Shown: in pieces, positions 1-11,046 of the stretch | Layout of the letters: each line of letters opens with the position of its first letter | Position numbering within the stretch: the first letter of the stretch is position 1 | Source of the DNA: Cyrtodaria siliqua | Taxonomy: Eukaryota; Mollusca; Bivalvia; Adapedonta; Hiatellidae | Length of the DNA stretch: 64,000 nt | Assembly (NCBI GenBank): GCA_037043455.1 | Contig: JAWPHD010003280.1 | Location: forward strand, 124,001 to 188,000 | Direction of reading: 5' to 3' | Program-made: the position numbers and the translations under genes | Notes under the pieces: generated by a model | The model's database searches: none | The model's input: the letters and a program-made list of their open reading frames with translations, nothing else | Told to the model about the DNA's origin: nothing

Positions 1-254
1 GCGTCGTTAACAAGATAGGGCCTTCATTTTTCATTCGATCTTTTTTAAACTTTACCAGATTGTTGATATCAATGAAAGCTCGGATGAGTTCGAAAACCAG
101 CTATTTCGGAATAGCAACACTGGAGTTATATCCCTTGATTAGTTAAATTGCTATATTTTGCATCAACGCGATAGGGCCTTCATTTTTCATCCAATCTTCT
201 TCAAACTTTATCAGATTATTGATATCAATGAAAGCTCGGACAAGTTTAAAACCA
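1..254 (+). repeat. Tandem family A monomers (partial array)
   Basis: About two degenerate 150-160 bp monomers. Each runs from 'GGGCCTTCATTTTTCAT' through 'CTTTACCAGATTGTTGATATC' type sequence (here slightly diverged) to 'GAAAGCTCGGA' and 'GAGTTAT'. The 5' end of the parent element lies outside the window. Confidence 0.85.
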
Positions 255-548
255 CCCTTGGGTCAAGTTTGGCCCCGCCCCGGAGGTCACATGTTTTACA
301 TAAAAAACTTTAAAAATCTTCTTTCTTTGAAACTGCAGGAGGCAGAGGATTGATATTTTGCATTTACCATAAGCTTATGGTCCTCTACCAAGTTTGTTCA
401 AATGGTGACCCTGCGGTCAAATTTGCCCAACCCCAGGGGTGACATGTTTTACATAGGGAAAAACTTAAAAAATCTTCTTTTCTAAAACTACCAGAGCCGG
501 AAGGCTCAAGCCAGTAGAGCGATACAGACCCTCATGGGCCTCTTGTTT
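255..548 (+). mobile_element. Family B monomers and an A-type element tail
   Basis: At about 255 the array switches from A to B monomers, recognised by 'GGTGACCCTG', 'GGCCCCGCCCC' and 'GGTCACATGTTTTACATA'. The element ends at 511-548 with CCAGTAGAGC, a short palindromic stretch and CCTCTTGTTT, the same tail seen at 21,820 and 50,772. Confidence 0.75.
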
Positions 549-731
549 GTTCTTGTTAACACGACAGAGGCTACATTTCTTGAGCACTCTTAACCAAACT
601 TGTACAGATTGTATATGACCATAAGATTTCGGAGAGGTTCAATAATGGGCCAGTACTCAGGTGAGCAATATAGGGCCATTATGGCCCTCATGTTTCCTAA
701 AGAATATAAAGAATATCGTATGTATTTTCAG
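549..731 (+). other. Intron end with a relic HINE tail
   Basis: Positions 549-695 closely match 50,262-50,403: a terminal monomer ending in CTCAGGTGAGC and an imperfect GGGCCATTATGGCCC palindrome. From 696 the sequence is not repetitive and leads into the splice acceptor 'GTATGTATTTTCAG' (ends 731). Confidence 0.6.
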
Positions 732-846
732 CCAAGTGGTTTGTCATCCCTGATGAAGTTAAAACGATCCTTTAGTAGTGCCTTTGTTAAAGATAGCAGC
801 CCATCTCAAGGTGATGTTCAACGCGACCCGCAATCTCGGGTGAAAC
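732..846 (+). CDS. pms2: PMS2 internal exon: start of the disordered linker
   Basis: This 115-bp exon is phase 0 in and phase 1 out. The acceptor is a pyrimidine-rich stretch ending in CAG at 731; the donor is C|GTAAGT at 847. It encodes a Ser/Lys-rich peptide beginning PSGLSSLMKLKRSFSSAF. That is similar in character to human PMS2 just after the N-terminal ATPase/transducer region ('ISRLREAFS'), recalled from memory. Its last base completes a CAG codon with the first two bases of the exon at 5535, keeping the frame open. The open frame extends upstream to 600 and downstream to 965, but those parts are repeat or intron. PMS2 pairs with MLH1 as the mismatch-repair endonuclease; this part is the flexible linker, so sequence similarity is weak and the call rests on splice sites, phase and gene order. 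Confidence 0.68.
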
Positions 847-947
847 GTAAGTTAACTCACCTCAATAAACAAAAAAAATTCTGTGGGTGCGCCAGGAACC
901 AATTATTCAGTGTTTTTGATCATTTTGATACTCAGCGACAGGGATTC

Positions 948-1640
948 TTTTTTAGCTCACCTTAGCCAAAGGCTTGCGTGAGATATTGTGAACACCTTTT
1001 GTCAGTCGACTGTCTGTCTGTCCGTCCATCAACAATTGTAAACAACATCTCTTCTGAGACCGCGTGGACAATTTTGACCTAACTTCACATGAATCAACCT
1101 GATGTCAATTACTTCCAAATTTGTTGTCCACCGCCAGAGGACTAATGAATTTGCATTTCCGTTGTTTCCGACCAGTAACTTTTAATATTTATAATCTGAT
1201 CTTGATGAAACGTTAGAACAATGTTTATGGCCCTAATATATAGGTCAAGTTGGATAAACAGCTAGATCGCACCAATAATGCCAGAGTTATGACAGTAGGG
1301 TTTTTTCAAAATTGACTTTAGTTTCTGACCAATAACTTTAATATTTATAATCAGCTCTTGGTGAAACTTTAGGACAATGTTTTTGGCCATAATATCTAGG
1401 TCAATTTGATAACCAGCCGGATCGTACCTTTAATGCCATGGTATGGCCCTTGGATTGTTGAAATTGTAGATTTTTACGGTTTCTGCTCAATAACTTAATA
1501 ATTTATAATCCAATCTTGATGAAAAATTAGGACAGTGTTTATGGGCATAATATCTCGGCCAAGTTCAATAATCAGCCAGATCACACCTGTCTTGCAGGAG
1601 TTATGGCCCTTAGATTTTGCAAAATTTATGATTTTCAGCA
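948..1640 (+). mobile_element. HINE-like element with B-type head and K monomers
   Basis: The head at 947-1030 has a T-run, AGCTCACCTTAGCC with a degenerate complementary arm (GGCTTGCGTGAG), and a GTCY run at about 1010-1028. It continues with about three 160-170 bp monomers marked by 'AATATTTATAATC', 'GATGAAACGTTAG' and 'GAGTTATGGCCCTT'. No clear tail precedes the next head. Confidence 0.65.
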
Positions 1641-2339
1641 CTGCTGCAGAGCATATTGAATGCCGAGTTGTCCGTCCATCTATCGTCCGTCGTTAACTTT
1701 TGTCTCGTTAAGACGATAGAGCCTTCATTTTTCATCCGATCTTTACCAGTTTGTTAATATAATGAAAGCTCAGACAAGTTTGAAAACCAGCTGGATTAGA
1801 CAAGTAATAGCGGAGTTATGGCCTTTGATTTAGTTAAAAATACTATATTTTGCCTCGTTAAGACAATAGGGCCTTCATTTTTCATCTGATCTTTACCAAA
1901 CTTTACCAGATTGTTAATGTCAATGAATGCTCGGACAAGTTTGAAAACCAGCCAGATCGGACCAGTAACAGTAGAGTTATGGCCCTTGATTTAGTTAAAA
2001 ATGCAATATTTTTCCTCGTTAAGAGGATAGGGCTTCCTGTTTCATCCGATCTTTACCAGATTGTTGATATCAATGAAAGCTCGGACAAATTCGAAAACGT
2101 GCCAGTTCGGACCAGTAACACCAGAGTTATGGCCCTTGATTTAGTTAAAATTGCTATATTTTGCCTTGTTCACACGATAGGGCCTTCATCGATCTTTACC
2201 AAACTCTACCAGATTGTTGATATCAATGAAATTTCGGACAGCTTCAAAAACCAGCCAGATTTGACCCTTTACAACGGACTTAAGGCCCTTGATTTTCTGA
2301 AATATGCTATAATTTGGCCTCAACATGATAGGGCTTTTA
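1641..2339 (+). mobile_element. Degenerate family A element
   Basis: A decayed head (GCAGAGCATATTGAATGCCG, then GTCCGTCC near 1670-1695) leads into four A monomers with a period near 150 bp. For example, GAGTTATGGCCCTTGATTTA recurs at about 1,975 and 2,125. Confidence 0.7.
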
Positions 2340-3035
2340 TTTTTAGCTCTACTAGCCAAAGGCCAGCAGAGCTTATGGGATGCCGAGTTGTGCGTCGTCT
2401 GTCCGTCGTCTGTCGTTAACTTTTGTCTCGTTAAGACGATAGAGCCTTCATTTTTCATCTGATCTTTACCAAACTTTACCAGATTGTTAATGTCAATAAA
2501 AGCTCGGATAATTTCGAAAACCAACCAGATCGGACCAGTAACAGCGTAGTTATGGCCCTTGATTTAGTTAAAAATGCTATATTTTGCCTCGTTAAGACAA
2601 AAAATGCCATATTAAGCCTTAAGTAACACTCTAGCACCTTCATTTATTATTTGATTTTTACCAAACTTTACCAGATTGTTAATGTTAATGAACGCTTGTA
2701 TAAGTTCGAAAACCAGCCAGATCGGACCAGTAACAGCAGAGTTATGGCTCTTGATTTCATTAAAAATGCTATATTTTGCCCCCTGTTAAGGCGATAGGGC
2801 CTTCATTTTTCATCAGATTTTTCTTTTTTTCTTTTCTTTTTCTTTTTTTTTTTTAAAATGTTTTTTCTTCACTTTTTTTTATTATCTCTACTGGCCAAGT
2901 TCGAAAACCCGCCAGATCGGACCAGTAACGGCGGAGTTACGGCTCTTGATTTAGTTAAAAATGCTAATTTTTGCCTCTTTGAGACGCTAGTCACCGCTTC
3001 ATTGGCGTTATAAGAGCCATATTAGCCAGTAGAGC
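2340..3035 (+). mobile_element. Family A HINE-like element with head and tail
   Basis: The head is a T-run, then AGCTCTACTAGCC and its hairpin partner GGCCAGCAGAGCT (2345-2377), then a GTCY stretch to 2416. A monomers follow, with a T-rich simple tract at about 2,817-2,880. The end has AGCCAGTAGAGC (3024-3035), the inverted copy of the head arm; the final palindrome and CTCTTG are replaced by a fused C element. Confidence 0.75.
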
Positions 3036-5093
3036 AAGATAAAAGATCAGCAGAGCTTATGCTGTTGTGAGGCGTCCGTCGTCCGTCTGTCTGTAAACAG
3101 GTTTTTTTTAGCAACTACTCCTCTGAAACTAGATGGAATTTCATGAAACTATACAGGAATGTTGCCCATGATGTATAGTTGATCCTAGCAAAAATTCATG
3201 TTCATGTGAAATCCAAGATGGCCACCAAACTATAAGTGATATTGATACAGGACTTTTTTTCTAAAATGATCAGCGTAACATGATGTTGGTCTTGTCGAAA
3301 ATTCGATTCGGAGTTAAACATGTCTGCCAGCGGCCATCTTTGTTTACATAGTTATATAGTAAACACTTGTAGCCAGTACTCCTCTGAAAGTACTAGACGG
3401 ATTTTCATGAAACTTCACAGGAATGTTGCTCTTGCTGTCTAATTGATCCTAGCGAAATATCAGGTCGGCCACGAATTCAAGACGGCCGCCACAGCTGAAA
3501 ATTCATTTTTAAAAAACAAGTTTGTAGCGAGTACTTCTTGAAATCTAAAAGTAAACTACTTGACGGATTTTCATGAAACTTTACGGGAATGTTGCTCTTG
3601 ATGTCTAGTTGGTACAAGCAAAAATTCAGGTGGGCCGGAAATTCAAGATGGCCACCACAGCTAAAAATAGATTTTAAAAAACAAGTTTGTAGTGACTACT
3701 TCTTGAAAACTATAAGTGATATTGATATGGGTCTTTTTCTAAAATGATCAGCATGACATGATGTTAGACCTTGTCGAAAATCATTTATATTTGACATTAA
3801 ACATGGCTGCCAGTGGCCATCTTTGATTACATAGGGTTATATAGTAAAAACTGTAGCGACTACTTCTCTGAAACTGCTTGATGGATTTTTATGGAATTTC
3901 ACAGGAATGTTGCTTTTGATGTCTAGTTGATCCTAGCAAAATTTCAGGTCGGCCAGAACTTCAAGATGGCCACCACGGCTAAAAATAGATTTTTAAAAAA
4001 CAAGTTTGTAGCAACTACTTCTTGAAAACTATAAGTGATATTGATATGGGACGTTTTTTAAAATGATCAGCATGACATGATGTTGGTCCTTGTCGAAAAT
4101 CGTTTTTGATTTGACTTTAAACATGGCTGCCAGCGACAATCTTTGTTTACATAGAGTTATATTGTAAAACTTGTAGCGACTACTCCTCTGAAACTACTTA
4201 ATGGATTTTCATGAAACTTCACAGGATTGTTGCTCTTGATGTCTAGTTGGTCTTAGCAAAATTTCAGGTCGGGCGGAAATTCAAGATGGCAACCAGGGCT
4301 AAAAATAGATTTTTAAAAAGCAAGTAGCTACTACTCCTTGAAAACTGTAAATGATATTGATATGGGGCTTTTTATAAAATGATCAGCATGGCATGATGTT
4401 GGTCCTTGTCAAAAATCATTTTGATTCTACATTAAACATCACTGCCAGAGCCATCTTTGTTTACATAGAGTTATGTAGTAAAAAATTGTAGCGAGCGACT
4501 ACTCCTCTGAAACTACTTGACGGATTTTCCCGAAATTTCACTGGAATATTGCTCTTGATATCTAGTTGATCCTAGCAAAATTTCAGATTGGCCGGAAATT
4601 CAAGATGGCCGCCACGGCTAAAAATAAGTTTTTAAAAGACAAGTTTATAGCGACTTCTTCTTGAAAACTGTAAGTGATATTGATATGGGACTTTTTCTAA
4701 AATTATCATCTTGACATGATGTTAATCCTTGTCGAAAATCATTTTGATTTGACATCTTCGTTTACGTAGTGTCATATAGTAAATACTTGTAGCGACTACT
4801 CCTCTGAAACTACTTGGCGGATTTTCATGAAACTACTTCTTGAAAACTATAAATGATATTGATATTTTTCTAAAATGATCAGTTTGACATGATGTTGGTC
4901 CTTGTTGAAAATTATTTTGATTTGACATTAAACGTGGTTGCCAGCGGACATATATGTTTACATAGAGTTATATATAAAAACTTGTAATGACTACTCTGAA
5001 ACTACTTGACAGATTTTCATGAAACTTCACAGAAATGCTGACTAGCTTTCAAAACCTGCCAGTAGAGCTTCAAGGTCATTGACCTCTTGTTTT
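3036..5093 (+). mobile_element. Family C HINE-like element
   Basis: It begins inside a damaged head (GATCAGCAGAGCTTATGC, then GCGTCCGTCGTCCGTC) fused to the previous element's tail. About six 320-bp C units follow, each with GACTACTCCTCTGAAACTAC, AAGATGGCCGCCACGGC, and CATGGCTGCCAGCGGCCATC or variants. The tail at 5059-5093 is CCAGTAGAGCTT, the palindrome AGGTCATTGACCT, then CTTGTTTT. Confidence 0.85.
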
Positions 5094-5534
5094 AATTTGT
5101 GATGACATTTTCATAGATAAAACAGTTTACTGTGATATTAAAATTTGTGAAACAATACAAGTTAACAAGCTGATAACGACTCCATGTGTGTGATGATAAC
5201 AGCAATTAAAGCAAGTCAAAATATATATTATTCAAAATAACCCTTTCTTATAAGCCTCCAGAACTGAATGGATCTTGAAATATAATATATATTTTAAATT
5301 GGAAATTTTTTAAATAAAAAAGTGATTTTAAAATGATTTTGTTGAATGCACCCAGTTGAAAAAGTTCCCTTGTGTAATTTTATGGATGGTCATGAAACAT
5401 TTTTTGGGGTAGAAAAAAGTACTTTCTCCAAATTCTGGTGACATTTTGCAAAAACACATTGATGTAAATGTAAGCTCCATCTTCCGTGTCTCGTGAATTA
5501 AATGTTCATAATTGTGGTTTTCTATTTTCTTCAG
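5094..5534 (+). other. Unique AT-rich intron sequence before exon 5535
   Basis: No coding or tandem structure. A stretch at about 5,150-5,235 (TGTGAAACAATACAAGTT, then AGCAAGTCAAAATA) resembles 44,613-44,685, so it is an old interspersed repeat or duplication. It ends in the acceptor TTTTCTATTTTCTTCAG. Confidence 0.6.
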
Positions 5535-6136
5535 AGAGAAAGCTTGACAATTTTGTGTCTCCGTGTAGTTCCACATTAGCAGCTATAAAATCAGATGGGA
5601 GCATTGAAGATGTCTCCTTAGCAGAAGACAGTAGAAACTGTAAAGGGGAGTCACAGTCTGAGGCTGACAAACAGAGCAACAATACCTCTCAAATAAGTTC
5701 TACTGGGACATACTATGGATCTGAAACCCTAAGTACTGAAATATATAAGAGAATTGATAGAAAAACAGACAACATTGTTGCAGACAATAATCGTGAAGTA
5801 TGTGACCAGAAAGGTCAAGGTGATGATTCTATGCTAAAAGATGAACTAAAAGTGGAACAAAATAGAACAGAAAATAGTTACCCATCTCATCACATAAAAA
5901 ATGTGTCTAACTTGGAGATGAAAAATAAGATGGATTTGATCGAAGCTTCAGAAGTGATGAGTGATAAGCCACTACATAATATTATGGATGCTGGCCGAGT
6001 AAGCTGTATTGGTAGTAATTCAAGTCTAGATACACAGTTGCTTATTATTCCTCATTGTGATTATAGTTCTAAAGTTAAAGGTCAAATTAAGAGTGATATA
6101 CAAGACAGTGGTGGTTCAAATAATGAAGGTCAGCTG
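5535..6136 (+). CDS. pms2: PMS2 internal exon: long disordered linker
   Basis: This is a 602-bp exon, phase 1 in and phase 0 out. The acceptor has a long pyrimidine tract ending TTCTTCAG at 5534, and the donor is CTG|GTAAGT at 6137. It encodes about 200 residues rich in Ser, Asp, Asn, Glu and Lys, starting QRKLDNFVSPCSS once the previous exon supplies the C of CAG. No fold or catalytic motif is visible. This fits the PMS2 linker, which varies strongly between species and is encoded in humans by the large exon 11. It is one of the few clearly non-repetitive open frames in the window. The identity depends on phase and order with the recognisable exons at 41,203 and 62,158. If those belonged to another transcript, this would be an unassigned acidic disordered exon. 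Confidence 0.72.
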
Positions 6137-6626
6137 GTAAGTAATATACAGTTGCATATTTATACCCCCGCTTTTTCAAAGTGAAGTGGAGGCTGTATAG
6201 GAATCACGTTGTCCCCAATGTCGCGTCCTGTCCTGTAACACATTTTTGTCGCCTCCCGTCGCATAACACAATTTTAATACTTGCATATCTCAAACACTTT
6301 TGTATGGATTGTTCCCAAACTTCATATACTCATAACAACAGATGACCGTATGTCCCTCTACATCACCCATCATTGATTTTTGTCCCATCGTTTCCCATCT
6401 CGTTGCACATTTTTAATACTTGCATATCTCAAACACTTGAATGGATTGTTCCCAAACTTCATATACTCATAAAAACTGATGACCTTATTGTCCCTCTACA
6501 TCACCCATCATTGATTGCCTAATTTATTACAGAATTATGGCCCTTTGTTAGACTTACAATTTTCCACTCTAATATTGTATAATGACATGTTAACACATTT
6601 TTGTGATTGATTGTTCCCAAACTTAA
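6137..6626 (+). repeat. Two diverged about-150-bp tandem monomers
   Basis: 'TTTTAATACTTGCATATCTC', 'GGATTGTTCCCAAACTTCAT' and 'CATCACCCATCATTGATT' recur about 150 bp apart between 6,270 and 6,520. A third partial copy is cut by the mariner end at 6,627. The sequence before 6,270 is low-similarity intron. Confidence 0.65.
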
Positions 6627-7240
6627 TACGAGGGGCATTCAAAAAGTTTTGAGACTGGTCTCCTAAAATAAAACATAACATGCTTATGGATAAATATTCT
6701 ATTTTAATCCTTCGAAGTATTCGCCCTTAACAAGAATACACTTTTTTAAACGACATATCCATGACTGGAAAGCCGCAGAGTAGTCTCCCCTTGGTATACC
6801 CTTCAGACACTGATGAACCGCACTGCCAACGGCCCTTCTCGAGTTATAACGCCGTCCAGCGAGCATCTTTTTCAGCTTTGGAAACAAAAAAAAGTCACAC
6901 TTACTAAGATCCGGTGAGTATGGTGGATGTTGAAGCCATATAACATGTTCATTTCGATGAAATTGCTGTACTATAGTACTTTTATGTGAAGATGCATTGT
7001 CAAGTATGAGATGTATGCCCTTTAAACCAGTCCTTGGACGAAGTTTAACATAGTGATTTTTCACTGATTTTAAGACCTTGTCCCTATAAAACTTTCCAGT
7101 AACAGATTTTCCTGGAGCACTAGGTATCTGCACAATTGGACCATTTGAATTGAAGAAAATAGTGTAGAAACCTTCTTCGCACATTTTGTCCTTTTGGCAA
7201 TTACGGGTCTTTCTTGCCCTTTTCTCAGCCATTGTTTATT

Positions 7241-8032
7241 ATTATGGCTCCCCCACACAAAGTGTGGTAGGGGAGCCATATTGATTTTGTGCTTTCTGTC
7301 TGTTTCTCTGTCTGTTTCTCTGTCTGTGTCACAAACGATGTCCGATCAATAACTAGAGAATGGTTGGACCTAGGGTCCTCAAACTTGGAAGGATGGTTGG
7401 TCATGACAAGTAGATGACCCCTATTGATTTTGGGGTCAATAGGTCAAAGGTCAAGGTTGCGGTGACATTGACTATCAATACGATGTCCGATCAATAACTA
7501 GAGAATGGTTGGACCTAGGGTCCTCAAACTTGGAAGGGTGGTTGGTCATGACAAGTAGATGACCCCTATTGATTTTGGGGTCACTAGGTCAAGGTTGCGG
7601 TGACATTGACTATCAAAACGATGTCCGATCAATAACTAGAGAATGGTTGGACCTAGGGTCCTCAAACTTGGAAGAATGGTTGGTCATGACCAGTAGATGA
7701 CCCCTATTGATTTATTTTTGTTTAATATTTTTTAAAAAATATTTTTTTTTTTTTTTTTATTATTTTTTTTATTTTTTTATTTTTTTTAATTTTTGCATAA
7801 AAAGTTTAAGGGTCGGCCCCTTAAACAAATAGGGTCGGTCGGGTTACCTGAACCACACATATTTTTTTATGTGGCCTTACTGATACAGATAGTAGATACA
7901 GTCACAGGGATATTGAATATCAAAACGACCTCAGATCAATAGAGGACGGTTGGACCTAGAGTCGTCAATTATGCCTGTTCGGGCTAGTGGGGGAGCCATA
8001 CGTTTTTGTCCCATGGACAATAACAATTTCTA
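7241..8032 (+). mobile_element. Family F HINE-like element inside the mariner
   Basis: The head hairpin is ATGGCTCCCCCACAC / GTGTGGTAGGGGAGCCAT (7244-7279), followed by a GTCT microsatellite. About three 140-bp monomers follow (CGATGTCCGATCAATAACTA; GGTTGGACCTAGGGTCCTCA; ATGACCCCTATTGATT), then a T/A-rich stretch at 7,715-7,795. The end has GTGGGGGAGCCAT, the exact inverted copy of the head arm, and the palindrome TTGTCCCATGGACAA at 8006-8020. Removing 7241-8032 restores a continuous mariner reading. Confidence 0.85.
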
Positions 8033-8122
8033 GTTAATCCGTAGTTGAGGTTCAAAATAATATATCCATGTCTCATCACCTGTTATGAGCTCATTGAATC
8101 TCCTTTCATCGGCAGTTCCATA

Positions 8123-9784
8123 TTTTTAGCTCGACTATTCGAAGAATAAGTGAGCTTATGTAATCACCCCGGCGTCGGCATCGGCGTCCAACATCAAGGT
8201 TTGCGTGTAAGCTGTGTTTACAAGTCTATATCTCTTACATTTCTTATCCTAGCACAACCAAATTTGTTCATGGGCTTTCTTATAGCATTATCTTAAGGGC
8301 TGTCTAAGCAATTTTGGTTCCTGTAAGCCATGGGCTCCCATGGAACCCAAATTATGATAGCCCATAAAATGTGTCCCATTTCACATCAAATTTTGCGTGT
8401 AAGCTGTGTTTACAAGTCTATATCTCTTACAATTCTTACCCTAGCACAACCAAATTTGGCCATTAGCTTCCTTATAGCATTATCGTAAGGGCTGCTTAAG
8501 TAATTTTGGTTCCTGTAACCCCTGGGCTCCCATGGAACCCAAATTCTGATAGCCCTTAAAATATGTCTGTTTCACATCAAATTTTGCGTGTAAGCTGTGT
8601 TTACAGGTCTTTATCTCTTACATTTCTTGTCCTAGCTGAACTAAATTTTGGAATTGGTTTCCTTATAGTATGTTGTAAAGGGTTGGATAAGTCATTTTGT
8701 CTTCTGCAAATTCTGGGCTCCCTTGGAACCCAAATTGTGATGGCCCATAAAATGTGCAATAAAGGCAGATCTAGGTTTGCATGTAAGCATGTATATATCT
8801 ATAATTTTGGTTTGGGATTTGTTATAGCATTATGCATCTTATTACTTCACCCATAGTGGGGCATGGGCTCCCTCCTACCCCCCCCCACACCCCCACTCCC
8901 CCACTCCCCTCCACACTTTTTTTTTTTACATATTTCTGTGTCGCTTTTGTCAATTCTTAAACATGTTGCCACCTTCCCACCCCCACCCCACCTCCCTGCC
9001 CTCGCCACACACTCGAAACCAGAATATTTTTATTTAATTTGTTTTGTTTTTTTACATATTTCTGTGTTTTTTGGTCAATTCTTACACATTTTGCTCCCTC
9101 AAAACAACCCCCTGCTTCTCTCCCCGCCTTCCGACCCCCCACTCCCAACCTCCACCCCACACACCCCCACGCTCGAAACGAATATTTGTTTTTTTTTTTA
9201 CATATAGCTGTGTTGTTTTGGTAATTTCTTACACATATATGTTGCCCCCTCCACCCCCCTCCCACACACCACAAAATATCCCCCACCACCCCCTCCTACC
9301 CTGCCACACACACACTCTAAGCTCGTTAATTTTTTTTTTATTTTTATTTTGTTTTACCATATTTCTGTGTTGTTTTGGTCAATTCTTACATAGCTTCTTA
9401 CACATATATGTTGCCCCCGCCTCTACCCTATCCTAACTCAAACTCGATTTTTTTACATATTTTAGTGTTGTTTTGGTGAATTCTTACATAGCTTCTTACA
9501 CATATATATTTCCCTCCCCACCCCCACTCCCCCCACCATCCACCCCCGCCTCTCTCCCACCCTCATCCCGCACTCCACTCAAAACTGGAATTTTTTATTT
9601 TTATTTATTTTTTTACATATTTCTGTGTAGTTTTGGTCAATTCTTACACATAGTTATGTTGTGCTCCCAACCCCACCCCACATTGTTGTAGCCTTGTTTT
9701 CTGATGGTATATACTAGCTATAAATTTATTATTCTCTGAAAAATCGAATAGTCGAGCTGCGCTGTTCTCCGACAGCTCTTGTTT
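8123..9784 (+). mobile_element. Family H HINE-like element inside the mariner
   Basis: The head is a T-run, then AGCTCGACTATTCGAAGAAT with a GAGCT partner, then CGGCGTCGGC repeats. Three and a half monomers of about 190 bp follow (GCGTGTAAGCTGTGTTTACA; GGGCTCCCATGGAACCCAAA). Then come several units pairing a T-run with ACATATTTCTGTGTTGTTTT and a C-rich tract. The tail at 9743-9784 has GAATAGTCGAGCT, the inverted head arm, a GCTGT/ACAGC hairpin, and CTCTTGTTT. The mariner flanks rejoin cleanly at a TTT. Confidence 0.88.
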
Positions 9785-10170
9785 CAAGAGTTCTTTACAA
9801 CATTCCACTCGTTGTGCCCTTTGCCCTTTGGTCAATGGATGGGGTACCCACCGTGCACATACCATATTTAATTTTTAACGCTTTGTTAAAATCTCATGAA
9901 CACTTCCCGTTGATATGCCCACTGTCGCAGCTATCTCAGAAACAGTACATCTTGAATCTTCCTTCACCATAGCCTCAACAGCTGCGATGTTTTTTGAGGA
10001 CATTGAAGTCTTTGGTCTTCCGACACGGTCAAGATCTTTAACGTTAGGTATTCCCTCTTTAAACACGTTCAACCACCTGTAAACTGTGACTTTTGAAACA
10101 GAAAAATGCCCATCAATGCTTTTTACTTCATGAATGATTTGTTTCCCAGATATACTTAAAGCGAAACGCA

Positions 10171-10745
10171 TTTTTAGCTTGACTATTCAAAGAATAGTGA
10201 GAGCTATCCTACTCACCACGGCGCCGGCGTCCCCAGCTTCACCTTAAGTTTTTTGTGCAATAGATTTATAACTTCAATACTACTGAAGCTATTGCATTAA
10301 AACCTTATACTAAAGTTTCCCATCAAATTCTGCACCTTACCCAACAATCCCCATAACTCTTCCTTGCATTTTGACAAAGTTATGGCCCTTTAATTGTCAT
10401 GTCTTTACCTTAAAGTTTTTGTGCAATAGATTTACAACTTCAAAACTACTGAAGTTATTGCATTAAAACTTTAAACTAATGTTTCACATCAAATTCTGTA
10501 CCTCATCCAACAATCCCCATAACTCTTCCATTCATTTTGACAAAATTATGGCCCCTGAGTTGGTAAAAAACGTCATTTTTACATAGAAGTATATAGGAAA
10601 AACACTTCAAAATCTTCTTCTCCGAAACCAAAAGGGCTGCAGCTTAAATATTTTGTATATAGCATCGTCTAGTAGTCCTCTACCAAATTTGCTCAAATGG
10701 TGACCCTGGGTTCAGAATTGGACCCGCTCTGGGGGTCACAAGAGG
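10171..10745 (+). mobile_element. HINE-like element, J-type monomers running into B monomers
   Basis: The head has a T-run, AGCTTGACTATTCAAAGAATAG and GAGCT (10175-10203), then CACGGCGCCGGCGTCC. Two monomers of about 165 bp follow (TTTTGTGCAATAGATTTA; CAACAATCCCCATAACTCTT; TTATGGCCC). From about 10,565 there is a B monomer ending GGGGGTCACAAGAGG. It cuts off the mariner 5' end; no tail was identified. Confidence 0.7.
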
Positions 10746-11046
10746 TGAAATATGAGGGTGTGGGTGGGCCCCCTGAGTCATAAATTAGTAACCTTTGAGA
10801 TCCCCACCCTATAACCATATATACACTTACTGGACATGAACAGACAGATACAACCATCCAACCAGCATAGACACCGGGTTGCTTCCCCACCCCTGGGGAC
10901 ATAGCCCCTCGGTCGTAACTTGGAAACCATTGAGATCCCCACCCTATAACCATATATACACTTACTGGGCATGAACAGACAGATATAACCACCCAACCGA
11001 CATAGACCCCGGTCTCCTTCCCCACCCCTGGGGACATAGCCCCTCG
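10746..11046 (+). repeat. Family I tandem monomers (about 135 bp)
   Basis: Two copies of a unit containing 'GAGATCCCCACCCTATAACC', 'ATATACACTTACTGG', 'ATGAACAGACAGATA' and 'CCCCTGGGGACATAGCCCC'. The open frames on the minus strand here are by-products of the repeat. Confidence 0.8.

Larger units (their letters stand above)
847..5534 (+). other. pms2: pms2 intron (4.7 kb)
   Basis: A GT-AG intron between the first two exons seen. It holds one B/K element, two A elements, one C element and about 440 bp of unique sequence before the acceptor. Confidence 0.65.
6627..10170 (-). pseudogene. Dead mariner transposon (DD34D transposase), split by two insertions
   Basis: The transposase reads on the minus strand in three pieces. 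Piece 9,785-10,170 encodes the helix-turn-helix DNA-binding region (VTVYRWLNVFKEG; a GRP linker; VSEIAATVGISTGSVHEIL) and then the ARWVPHPLT segment. Piece 8,033-8,122 has ITGDETWIYYFEP with the first catalytic Asp. Piece 6,699-7,240 has LDNASSHKS (second Asp) and YSPDLSKCDFFLFPKLKK (third Asp), with exactly 34 residues between those two: DD34D, the mariner signature. A terminal repeat at 6,629 (CGAGGGGCATTCAAAAAGT) sits beside a TA at 6,627. It is inactive: an in-frame stop at 9875-9877, a frameshift near 7,170, two inserted elements, and the 5' end replaced at 10,171 by another element. The matching second terminal repeat was not found. Confidence 0.9.

Noticed and set aside
600..965. 121-residue open frame as a stand-alone gene
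   Set aside because: Its start lies in a HINE relic and its end in intron sequence. Only 732-846, bounded by good splice sites, is taken as coding.
8863..9691. Proline-rich open frames, also at 26,259-27,204 and 54,774-55,370
   Set aside because: Translations of T-run and C-rich tracts in family H elements; the frames change at every tract.
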